Made by a program: the position numbers and the translations under genes
Shown here: piece after piece, positions 1 to 6,160 of the stretch
Layout of the letters: the number at the start of each line of letters is the position of its first letter
Position numbering within the stretch: the first letter of the stretch is position 1
Notes under the pieces: model-generated
The model's database searches: none
Told to the model about the DNA's origin: nothing
The model's input: only the letters and a program-made list of their open reading frames with translations
From: CAVQGZ01 sp964400785
GTDB taxonomy: Bacteria; Actinomycetota; Actinomycetes; Jiangellales; Jiangellaceae
Direction: 5' to 3'
DNA length: 12,992 nt
Assembly: GCA_964400785.1 (NCBI GenBank)
Contig: CAYNWB010000056.1
Span: forward strand, 1-12,992

Positions 1-24
1 GCGAGTTCTGCCAGTAGCAGTACC

Positions 25-62
25 ACCGGTGGCCCGGCGTGAGGTTCACCCGGGCCACCGGT
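25..62. terminator. Large GC-rich hairpin upstream of the first gene
   Basis: Arms at 25-37 and 50-62 are a perfect 13-base inverted repeat (ACCGGTGGCCCGG / CCGGGCCACCGGT). Inside them a second perfect stem, GTGA (39-42) with TCAC (46-49), closes on a GGT loop, so the whole forms about 17 base pairs with one bulged C at 38. No T-run follows, which is common for actinobacterial terminators. It may end transcription of a gene lying left of the window, or act in the leader of the gene starting at 88. The ribosome binding site of that gene lies about 13 bases after the hairpin. The structure is seen directly; the role is inferred. Confidence 0.6.
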
Positions 63-87
63 CTCACCATCCACGAAAGGGGCGATC

Positions 88-786
88 ATGCGACGGAACA
101 TCATCACCGCGGTGAGCGCGGCGGCCCTGGTGATCGCCGGGGCGGTCCCCGCAGCCGCGGCCATGGGACAGGGGCCGGGACATGGCCTGCCCAACGTCGA
201 GGGTGTCAATGTGCTGGCCCATGCGGACACGTCGGACTACTCGCTGGCCTTCACGGCACACACCAGGAAGACCGGCGACGCTCACGGGTCGATCGACTTC
301 GAGACCGACGGGGTCACGCTCACGAAGCTCGACCTGCAGCGCCTGGCCCTGGTCACGGCTGAGGCTGCGGCGGCCAACGGGTGCAAGCACGGGGAGATGT
401 GGATCGCCCGTGGCACGGCCCTGTACAACGGCACGGAGCAGGTGCGTGTCTGGATCGACCTCCAGGATCGCGACGGGGCCGGTGACCTCGTGCGCATCCG
501 GGCGATGGCGCTGAAGGACCACGACGGGCACGACGACGGGACCGACGACCACGCAACCGACCCCGGCCACACCGGCGGAACACCCGGGGGTAGCCCCGGC
601 GGTGGTCACGACGAGGGTACGGACGGTCACACGGACGGTCACGACGAGGGCACGGACAGTCATGACGACGGGCACGACGATGGCCACACCGGGTGCGGTG
701 GTGGCGGGTCGCCGTGGCTCTACCGGTCGCACTGGTTCGACGTCCGTGACGTCAACGTGAACTACAAGGGGTACGAGAAGAAGTAA
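88..786 (+). CDS. Secreted protein of unknown function with His/Asp/Gly-rich repeat tail
   Basis: 232 residues. The ATG follows GAAAGGGG by 5 bases. Residues 1 to about 25 form a Sec signal peptide: MRRN, a hydrophobic A/V/L core, then PAAAA, with likely cleavage near residue 24-25. Residues about 30-142 form a compact domain with alternating hydrophobic positions, including GSIDF, a YNGTEQVRVWIDLQD stretch and a Gly-Asp-xx-xIR end. The pattern recalls beta-sandwich domains on actinobacterial surface proteins (the post-COAP-1 type), but this is only a resemblance. Residues about 144-205 are dominated by His, Asp, Gly and Thr, with 11-residue repeats of the type GHDEGTDGHTD. The C-terminus is aromatic and basic. 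Cys99 and Cys203 could form a disulfide. No cell-wall sorting signal or membrane anchor is visible. The His/Asp tail could bind divalent metal, which is inference. The gene stands alone, with hairpins on both sides. Confidence 0.85.
   Translation: MRRNIITAVSAAALVIAGAVPAAAAMGQGPGHGLPNVEGVNVLAHADTSDYSLAFTAHTRKTGDAHGSIDFETDGVTLTKLDLQRLALVTAEAAAANGCKHGEMWIARGTALYNGTEQVRVWIDLQDRDGAGDLVRIRAMALKDHDGHDDGTDDHATDPGHTGGTPGGSPGGGHDEGTDGHTDGHDEGTDSHDDGHDDGHTGCGGGGSPWLYRSHWFDVRDVNVNYKGYEKK
604..690 (+). repeat. 33-base tandem repeat coding 11-residue His/Asp units
   Basis: Two 33-base units, 604-636 and 637-669, share a near-identical first 21 bases (GGTCACGACGAGGG then TACGGAC or CACGGAC). A degenerate partial third unit starts at 670. 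They code GHDEGTDGHTD, GHDEGTDSHDD and GHDDGHTG. The period is a multiple of three, so copy number could vary without frameshift. The surrounding tail is less regular but of the same composition. Confidence 0.8.
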
Positions 787-795
787 CCGTGACGT

Positions 796-832
796 GAGCC
801 GCCGGGTGTTGGCCCCTTGTGCCCGGCGGCTC
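796..832 (+). terminator. Hairpin terminator after the secreted-protein gene
   Basis: A perfect 11-base inverted repeat, GAGCCGCCGGG (796-806) and CCCGGCGGCTC (822-832), has a 15-base loop and begins 9 bases after the TAA stop at 784-786. There is no strong T-run, but the position and GC-rich stem fit an actinobacterial factor-independent-like terminator. It separates the secreted-protein gene from etfBA. Confidence 0.8.
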
Positions 833-927
833 CACTGCGCCCGTCGCCAGCGTCAGGGGTCTGCGCTGTGGTCACGACAGCTGACCTTCTGTGACGCGTT
901 GCACCGGTCCGGTCTCCCACTCCTGCC

Positions 928-943
928 TACTGGCGAGTAACAT
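928..943 (+). promoter_or_regulatory. Putative etfBA promoter -10 with overlapping palindromic operator
   Basis: TAACAT at 938-943 matches the actinobacterial TANNNT -10 pattern and would start transcription near 950, giving a leader of about 70 bases. I see no convincing -35 at 17-18 bases upstream. The palindrome TACT-GGCG-AGTA (928-939) overlaps the left half of this -10, the usual placement for a repressor site. Short palindromes of this kind are typical of TetR-family operators, and fatty-acid degradation genes are often under such regulators, so a lipid-responsive repressor of etfBA is a reasonable guess. Sequence symmetry is seen; regulator identity is inference. Confidence 0.5.
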
Positions 944-1018
944 AGGTGCAGTGCCGGGGTGCGCCCCGGGGGACGACCCTGATCATCCGCAGCTCTGCCT
1001 GCCAAGGAGGCCCACCAG

Positions 1019-1801
1019 ATGAAGATCGTCGTGCTGTGCAAGTACGTCCCGAATGCCATCTCCGAGCGCACGTTCGTGGACGCTGACAAGACCACCGACC
1101 GCGTCGGCGTGGACGGCTTGCTGTCCGAGCTGGACGAGTACGCCGTCGAGGAGGCCATCACGATCAAGGAGGCCGGGGACGCGACCGTCACGGTGCTCAC
1201 GGTCGGCCCTCCCGCTGCGGCGGACGCCATCCGCAAGGCCCTTCAGATGGGTGCCGACGCCGGCGTGCACATCGTCGACGACTCGATCCACGGCTCGGAC
1301 GCGCTGGCCACCTCGCTGATCATCGCCAAGGCCCTGGAGAAGATCGGCGACTACGACATGGTGATGGCCGGCATGGCCTCCACCGATGGCGAGATGGGCG
1401 TCGTCCCCGCGATGGTGGCCGAGCGACTCGGACTTCCCCACGTGGGCTACCTCGGCAACCTCGAGGTCGCTGACGGGCACGTCAAGGGTCGCCGCGACGG
1501 CGACGCCGCCGTCGAGCACGTGCTGTCGCCGCTGCCCGCCGTGGTCGGGGTCACCGACCAGATCAACGACCCCCGCTACCCCTCGTTCAAGGGGATCATG
1601 GCTGCGAAGAAGAAGCCGGTCGAGACCTGGAGCCTCGCCGACCTGGGCGTCTCGGCCGACGAGGTCGGCCTCTCGGCGGCGTGGACGTCGGTGGCCGAGA
1701 TCGCCAAGCGTCCGCCGCGCAGCCACGGCGAGGTCGTCGCCGACGACGGCACCGGCGGGGCCAAGCTCGTCGAGTTCCTGGCATCGAAGAAGTTCGTCTG
1801 A
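1019..1801 (+). CDS. etfB: Electron transfer flavoprotein beta subunit
   Basis: 260 residues, the normal length for EtfB. It is the smaller subunit of the soluble heterodimer that takes electrons from acyl-CoA and other flavin dehydrogenases and passes them to ETF:quinone oxidoreductase. The N-terminus MKIVVLCKYVPN is the family's typical first strand. The nucleotide-binding region includes GMASTDGEMGVVPAMVAE (residues about 119-136). The C-terminal signature runs from PAVVGVTDQINDPRYPS to IMAAKKKP (residues about 173-200), ending in the KKKP expected of EtfB. The ATG follows AAGGAGG (1004-1010) by 8 bases, a strong ribosome binding site. etfA starts 39 bases downstream, so the two subunits are co-transcribed. 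Confidence 0.97.
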   Translation: MKIVVLCKYVPNAISERTFVDADKTTDRVGVDGLLSELDEYAVEEAITIKEAGDATVTVLTVGPPAAADAIRKALQMGADAGVHIVDDSIHGSDALATSLIIAKALEKIGDYDMVMAGMASTDGEMGVVPAMVAERLGLPHVGYLGNLEVADGHVKGRRDGDAAVEHVLSPLPAVVGVTDQINDPRYPSFKGIMAAKKKPVETWSLADLGVSADEVGLSAAWTSVAEIAKRPPRSHGEVVADDGTGGAKLVEFLASKKFV

Positions 1802-1840
1802 GTCCGGCGTCGTCCGCTTCACATCCACAGGAGATCCCAC

Positions 1841-2797
1841 ATGAGCCCGATCCTCGTCCTGGTCGACCACCACGACGGTGCCGTTCGCAAGGCCACCACC
1901 GAGCTGCTCACCATCGCCCGACGCCTCGGCGACCCGGTCGCCGTGGTGATCGGTCACGGTGCCGACAAGGCGATGGACGTCCTCGGCGCCTACGGCGCCA
2001 CGTCCGTCATCGCCGTCGACGCCCCTGACATCGACGACTACCTGATCGTCCCGCGGGCCGAGGCCATGCAGGCCGTGGCCGAGAAGGTGCAGCCGGCGGC
2101 CATCCTGCTGACCTCGAATGCCAAGACCAAGGAGATCGCCGCCCACCTGGCGGTCAAGATGGGGTCGGGCATCGTGACCGATGCCGTCGACGTCCAGCCC
2201 GGTCCGGACGGCCCCGTCACGACCCAGTCGGTGTTCGCCGGCAACTACTCGGTGCAGGCCGTGGTGACCCGGGGCACGCCGATCATCACCGTGAAGCCGA
2301 ACGCGACAACTCCCGAGGAGGCACCCACCTCGCCCTCGCTGGAGTCGGTCGAGGTGACGTTCTCCGACCTCGCCCGCACGGTCAAGGTCACCGAGCACGC
2401 CCCGCGCGAGCGCACGGGTCGTCCTGACCTCAACGAGGCCGCCGTCGTGGTCGCCGGCGGACGAGGCACCGGGGGAGACTTCAGCCCGGTCGAGCAGATC
2501 GCCGACGCCCTGGGCGCGGCCGTGGGGGCCTCGCGCGCCGCGGTCGACTCCGGGTGGTACCCGCACGCGTTCCAGATCGGTCAGACCGGCCACGTCGTCT
2601 CGCCGCAGCTCTACGTGGCGGCAGGCATCTCCGGGGCGATCCAGCACCGGGCGGGTATGCAGACGTCGAAGACGATCGTGGCCGTCAACAAGGACGCCGA
2701 GGCGCCGATCCTGCAGCTGGCGGACTTCTCGGTGATCGGCGACCTGTTCACGGTGCTGCCTCAGGCCACCGACGAGATCAAGCGTCGCCAGGGCTGA
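1841..2797 (+). CDS. etfA: Electron transfer flavoprotein alpha subunit
   Basis: 318 residues, typical for EtfA. The N-terminal half is the Rossmann-like domain that packs against EtfB. The C-terminal half (residues about 200-315) is the FAD-binding domain. It carries the family landmarks in order: GGRGTGG, AVGASRAAVDSGW, QIGQTGHVVSP, the SGAIQHRAGM signature, NKDAEAPI and DFSVIGDL. The ATG follows AGGAG (1829-1833) by 7 bases. It follows etfB directly, and a compact hairpin 6 bases past its stop suggests the operon ends here. No missing residues were noticed in the FAD motifs. Confidence 0.97.
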   Translation: MSPILVLVDHHDGAVRKATTELLTIARRLGDPVAVVIGHGADKAMDVLGAYGATSVIAVDAPDIDDYLIVPRAEAMQAVAEKVQPAAILLTSNAKTKEIAAHLAVKMGSGIVTDAVDVQPGPDGPVTTQSVFAGNYSVQAVVTRGTPIITVKPNATTPEEAPTSPSLESVEVTFSDLARTVKVTEHAPRERTGRPDLNEAAVVVAGGRGTGGDFSPVEQIADALGAAVGASRAAVDSGWYPHAFQIGQTGHVVSPQLYVAAGISGAIQHRAGMQTSKTIVAVNKDAEAPILQLADFSVIGDLFTVLPQATDEIKRRQG

Positions 2798-2803
2798 GGG
2801 GGC

Positions 2804-2824
2804 GCCATCCGCGCAGCGGGTGGC
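2804..2824 (+). terminator. Compact hairpin terminator after etfA
   Basis: GCCATCCGC (2804-2812) pairs with GCGGGTGGC (2816-2824) over 9 base pairs, one of them a G-T wobble, closing on a GCA triloop. It begins 6 bases after the etfA stop (2795-2797). No T-run follows. It lies just before the proposed promoter of the next operon, which fits a transcription boundary. Confidence 0.6.
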
Positions 2825-2840
2825 CGGGGCGTCCGCGCCG

Positions 2841-2846
2841 TATCCT
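2841..2846 (+). promoter_or_regulatory. Putative -10 element for a short-leader or leaderless start
   Basis: TATCCT matches TANNNT and lies 9 bases before the ATG at 2856. Transcription would begin about 3 bases before the ATG, or on it. No Shine-Dalgarno sequence is seen ahead of this ATG, which is what a leaderless or near-leaderless actinobacterial message looks like. A -35 element is not evident. Confidence 0.45.
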
Positions 2847-2855
2847 GACGCGGCG

Positions 2856-4046
2856 ATGAGCCCCCGCGTCTACCTCGACCACGCCGCGACGACCCCGGTG
2901 CGCCCGGAGGTCGTCGCGGTCGTGGCCGAGCAGCTGGGACGGCGAGGCAACCCGTCCTCCCTGCACGCCGACGGTCGACAGGCCCGGCGTCTGGTCGAGG
3001 AGCACCGTGAGCGCATCGCCGCTGCCGTCGGTGCGCGGCCCAGCGAGGTCGTCTTCACAGCGGGCGGAACCGAGTCGGACAACCTGGCGGTCAAGGGTCT
3101 CTTCTGGGCCCGCCGTCGCGCCGACCCGGGACGGACGCGCGTGCTGGTCAGCGCCGTCGAGCACCACGCGGTGCTCGACGCGGCGCTGTGGCTCGCGCGT
3201 GCCCAGGGCGCTCAGGTCGAGCTGCTCGCCGTCGACGAACTGGGACGGGTGTGCCCCGAGACGGTCGAGGCGGCCATCGCCCTCGACCCGTCCTCGGTCG
3301 CGCTCGTCTCGGTGATGTGGGCGAACAACGAGGTCGGCACCATGATGCCGGTCGGGGAGATCGCGGCGATCTGCCGCCGCTACGAGGTGCCGTTCCATTC
3401 CGACGCCGTGCAGGTGCTGGGGCAACGCCGGGTCGAGCTGGGCGCCGCCGCTCCCGACGCGGTGACGCTCTCGGCGCACAAGCTCGGCGGCCCGGTGGGC
3501 GTGGGCGCGCTCGTCGTGCACTCGGACCTCGAGCTCGAGCCGCTGCTGCACGGGGGCGGGCAGGAACGCGACGTTCGCTCCGGGACGCTGGACGCGGCCG
3601 GTGTCGCCGGCTTCTGCGTGGCCGTCGAGACCGCGGTGGCCGACCAGCCCCAGCGCTCGGATCGCGTGAAGGGCCTGCGCGACCAGCTCGTGCGCCGGGT
3701 GCTGGAGCAGGTGCCCGGTTCTCGACTCACGGGGGACCCCGACCCGGCCGGCCGCCTGCCCGGCAACGCGCACCTGTGCTTCGCCGGCTGCGAGGCCGAC
3801 GCCCTGCTGATGCTGCTCGACGCCCAGGGCATCGCGTGCTCGACGGGCAGCGCCTGCTCGTCCGGGGTTCCCGAGCCGTCCCACGTGCTGCTGGCCATGG
3901 GCGACGACGAGGCCGCTGTGTCGTCTCTGCGGTTCTCCCTCGGGTGGTCGTCGACGCAGCACGACGTGGACGCCCTGCTCGCCGCCCTGCCGGGCGCCGT
4001 CGACCGGGCCCGCACCGCGGGCCGGCTGAGCGCACGAGGAGCCTGA
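2856..4046 (+). CDS. iscS: Cysteine desulfurase (IscS/NifS type), PLP-dependent
   Basis: 396 residues from the ATG at 2856. An upstream in-frame start at 2820 would add 12 residues that do not look like family sequence and would read through the hairpin. The enzyme removes sulfur from cysteine as an enzyme-bound persulfide for tRNA thiolation and Fe-S or cofactor synthesis. The start MSPRVYLDHAATTP is the classic N-terminus. The PLP lysine is in SAHKLGGPVGVG (Lys209). The catalytic cysteine is in CSTGSACSSG (Cys334), followed by the usual C-terminal domain. The active-site region also carries the GGGQERDVRSGT-type loop. mnmA begins 2 bases after its stop, so its sulfur is probably handed to MnmA for tRNA 2-thiouridine. 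It may also serve general sulfur transfer, since no other desulfurase is visible here. The symbol follows the M. tuberculosis counterpart next to trmU. Confidence 0.93.
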   Translation: MSPRVYLDHAATTPVRPEVVAVVAEQLGRRGNPSSLHADGRQARRLVEEHRERIAAAVGARPSEVVFTAGGTESDNLAVKGLFWARRRADPGRTRVLVSAVEHHAVLDAALWLARAQGAQVELLAVDELGRVCPETVEAAIALDPSSVALVSVMWANNEVGTMMPVGEIAAICRRYEVPFHSDAVQVLGQRRVELGAAAPDAVTLSAHKLGGPVGVGALVVHSDLELEPLLHGGGQERDVRSGTLDAAGVAGFCVAVETAVADQPQRSDRVKGLRDQLVRRVLEQVPGSRLTGDPDPAGRLPGNAHLCFAGCEADALLMLLDAQGIACSTGSACSSGVPEPSHVLLAMGDDEAAVSSLRFSLGWSSTQHDVDALLAALPGAVDRARTAGRLSARGA

Positions 4047-4048
4047 CG

Positions 4049-5143
4049 GTGCGTGTGCTCGCGGCGTTGTCCGGCGGCGTCGACTCCTCGGTGGCGGCCG
4101 CGCGCATGGTCGACGCCGGCCACGACGTCACCGGCGTGCACCTGGCGCTGTCGACGACCCCGGCCGCGACGCGTACCGGCTCGCGCGGGTGCTGCAGCCG
4201 TGAGGACGCCCGCGACGCACGACGGGTGGCCGATCGGCTGGGCATCGCCTTCTACGTCTGGGACGTCGCGGCGCGGTTCGCCCGCGACGTGGTCGACGAC
4301 TTCGTCGCCGAGTACGCCGCCGGCCGTACCCCCAATCCCTGCCTGCGGTGCAACGAGCAGATCAAGTTCGCCGCCGTGCTCGACCGGGCGGTCGCGTTGG
4401 GCTTCGACGCGGTCTGCACGGGCCACTACGCGCGGCTGGTGGGCTCGGCCGACGGCTCAGCGCCCACCCTGCACCGGGCAGCGGACCCGGCGAAGGACCA
4501 GTCCTACGTGCTGTCGGTACTGCGACCTGCGCAGCTGCGCCGCTCGGTGTTCCCCCTCGGGGACGACCTCAAGCGGGACGTGCGCGACGAGGCGCAGCGG
4601 CGCGGGCTGTCGGTGGCCGCCAAGCCCGACAGCCACGACATCTGCTTCATCCCCGACGGTGACACCACGGCGTTCCTGCGGCGAGCGCTCGGCCCGGCGC
4701 CGGGCCGGATCGTGGACGCGACGACCGGCGAGCAGGTCGGCGAGCACGAGGGCACCTACGGCTTCACGATCGGCCAGCGCCGGGGGCTGCGCATCGAACG
4801 GCCCGCGGAGGACGGCAGGCCGCGATACGTCCTTGGCATCGAGCCGGTGACGCGCACCGTCACCGTGGGCCCCCGAGAGCACCTGGCGGCAGCCGGCATC
4901 GTGGCCGCCGACGCCGTCTGGTGCGGCCCGGAACCGGACCACGAGTTCACCGCGACGGCCCAGTACCGCGCCCACGGGCAGACCGTGCCCGTCCGCTGCC
5001 GCCACGATGCCGGCCGGGTGGACGTCGACTTCGACGAGCAGCAGGTTGGCGTGGCAGCCGGCCAGACCATCGCGTTCTACGCCGACGACCGGGTGATCGG
5101 CTCGGCGACGATCACGACGACCCACGTGGCAGCCGTCCGATGA
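4049..5143 (+). CDS. mnmA: tRNA-specific 2-thiouridylase
   Basis: 364 residues from the GTG at 4049, which follows GAGGAG (4036-4041) by 7 bases. The frame stays open about 287 codons further upstream, but that is a shadow of the desulfurase gene. MnmA activates U34 of Glu, Gln and Lys tRNAs with ATP and inserts sulfur to give s2U34. Visible motifs are the PP-loop SGGVDSS at residues 8-14, first catalytic Cys98 in NPCLRCNEQIKF, GHYAR, KDQSYVLS, second catalytic Cys199 in HDICFIPDGD, and FTIGQRRGL ahead of the C-terminal beta-barrel. Both catalytic cysteines are about where E. coli has them. It is translationally coupled to the next gene by an ATGA overlap (5140-5143). Confidence 0.96.
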   Translation: MRVLAALSGGVDSSVAAARMVDAGHDVTGVHLALSTTPAATRTGSRGCCSREDARDARRVADRLGIAFYVWDVAARFARDVVDDFVAEYAAGRTPNPCLRCNEQIKFAAVLDRAVALGFDAVCTGHYARLVGSADGSAPTLHRAADPAKDQSYVLSVLRPAQLRRSVFPLGDDLKRDVRDEAQRRGLSVAAKPDSHDICFIPDGDTTAFLRRALGPAPGRIVDATTGEQVGEHEGTYGFTIGQRRGLRIERPAEDGRPRYVLGIEPVTRTVTVGPREHLAAAGIVAADAVWCGPEPDHEFTATAQYRAHGQTVPVRCRHDAGRVDVDFDEQQVGVAAGQTIAFYADDRVIGSATITTTHVAAVR

Positions 5144-6150
5144 CCACCGCTACCGCCGTGGGCTCCCTGCCCGGTACCGATCCGCTCGCTGCGGTGACCG
5201 AGGTGCTCGAGTGCTTCGCGGACCTGCCCTACCTGCCCGAGCTGCCGGCCCGGGGGGTGGGGGCCGACGCCGTCGGGCGAAGTGCGGGACTGCTGGTCGA
5301 CCTGCCGGTGGAGCTCGTCGCGGGGCAGTGGCAGGTGGCCGGCCGCCCGGGCGCCGACGTGGCGGCCGCGCGTGCCTACGCCGCCGACGACCTCGCGGCA
5401 GCCCAGGCTGCGGCCACGGGGTATGCCGGGCCGTTCAAGGTTGCCGTCCTCGGGCCGGTGACGCTGGCCGCGAACCTGGGCCAGGCGCGCGGCGAGGTCG
5501 CCCTGACCGATCCGGGACTGCGCCGAGACATCACCGCCTCGCTCGCCGAAGGCGTGGCGGGTCTGCTGCGCGACGTCCGGCAGCGGGTACCGGCAGCGCA
5601 GCCCGTGCTGCAGCTCGACGAGCCGTCGCTGCCTGCCGTCCTGGCCGGCACGATGCCCACCCGCAGTGGCTGGGGACGGCTGGCGCCGCTGGATCGGGAC
5701 ACTGCTCGCACCATGCTCGCCGATGCTCTCGCGGCGGCCGGTGCGGACGAGGAGTCGCCGACGGTGCCGGGCCCGATCGTGCACTGCTGTGCTCGCCACG
5801 TGCCGCTCGACCTGCTGGTCGCGGCGGGTGCGCGTGCGGTGTCCTTCGACCTCGACCTGGTGGGTGAGGACGACCTCGACGATCTCGGTGCGATGGTCGA
5901 GGCCGGCACCACGCTTGTCGTCGGTGCCGTACCGACCGGCCGCCCGGTGACGGGTGAGCAGGTGGCTGCGCGGGTGGCAGCCCTGTGGAGCAGGCTGGGC
6001 TTCTCGGCTGACGCGCTGCGTGACACCACGGTGCTCACGCCCGCCTGTGGCCTGGCCGGGATGTCCGCGCAGGCGGCCCGTCAGGTGTCGGCGGTCGCCG
6101 TGCAGGCGGCGGCTCGCCTGTCCGAGCTCGGTGTCGGCGGGCCGAAGTAG
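5140..6150 (+). CDS. MetE-core protein (cobalamin-independent methionine synthase C-terminal domain family)
   Basis: 336 residues, less than half the usual MetE (about 750 residues). It corresponds to the catalytic C-terminal barrel only and starts with MTTATAVGSLPGTDP, the entry strand of that barrel. Zinc ligands expected of MetE are present: His215 and Cys217 in VHCCARH, and Cys303 in TPACGLAGM. The substrate-site LQLDEPSLP is also kept, so a zinc-dependent methyl or thiol transfer is plausible. Stand-alone MetE cores in archaea and some bacteria can use methylcobalamin or a corrinoid protein as donor. Whether this actinobacterial form makes methionine is not known to me. The start overlaps the mnmA stop as ATGA, placing it in a sulfur-handling operon. 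It resembles the M. tuberculosis gene just upstream of ligA. Confidence 0.85.
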   Translation: MTTATAVGSLPGTDPLAAVTEVLECFADLPYLPELPARGVGADAVGRSAGLLVDLPVELVAGQWQVAGRPGADVAAARAYAADDLAAAQAAATGYAGPFKVAVLGPVTLAANLGQARGEVALTDPGLRRDITASLAEGVAGLLRDVRQRVPAAQPVLQLDEPSLPAVLAGTMPTRSGWGRLAPLDRDTARTMLADALAAAGADEESPTVPGPIVHCCARHVPLDLLVAAGARAVSFDLDLVGEDDLDDLGAMVEAGTTLVVGAVPTGRPVTGEQVAARVAALWSRLGFSADALRDTTVLTPACGLAGMSAQAARQVSAVAVQAAARLSELGVGGPK

Positions 6151-6153
6151 CGT
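6148..6153 (+). promoter_or_regulatory. Putative -10 element placing ligA transcription on its start codon
   Basis: TAGCGT (TANNNT) overlaps the TAG stop of the preceding gene. It leaves 7 bases before the GTG at 6161, the spacing expected if transcription begins at or one base before the GTG. The 10 bases before the GTG contain no Shine-Dalgarno sequence. Together these suggest a leaderless ligA message, in addition to any read-through from the upstream operon. Confidence 0.5.
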
Positions 6154-6160
6154 CCGGGTC

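Noticed and set aside
983..2647. Long minus-strand open frame opposite etfBA (and similar ones opposite ligA and gatA)
   Set aside because: Such antisense frames are expected at this GC content. Their translations are rich in Arg, Gly, His, Asp and Val without family motifs, and the plus strand holds clear genes.
3188..4048. About 287 codons of open frame upstream of mnmA, as if a large N-terminal extension
   Set aside because: It overlaps the desulfurase gene in another frame, is Arg/Gly/Ala-rich low-complexity translation typical of high-GC shadows, and a GTG with a good ribosome binding site starts the real gene at 4049.
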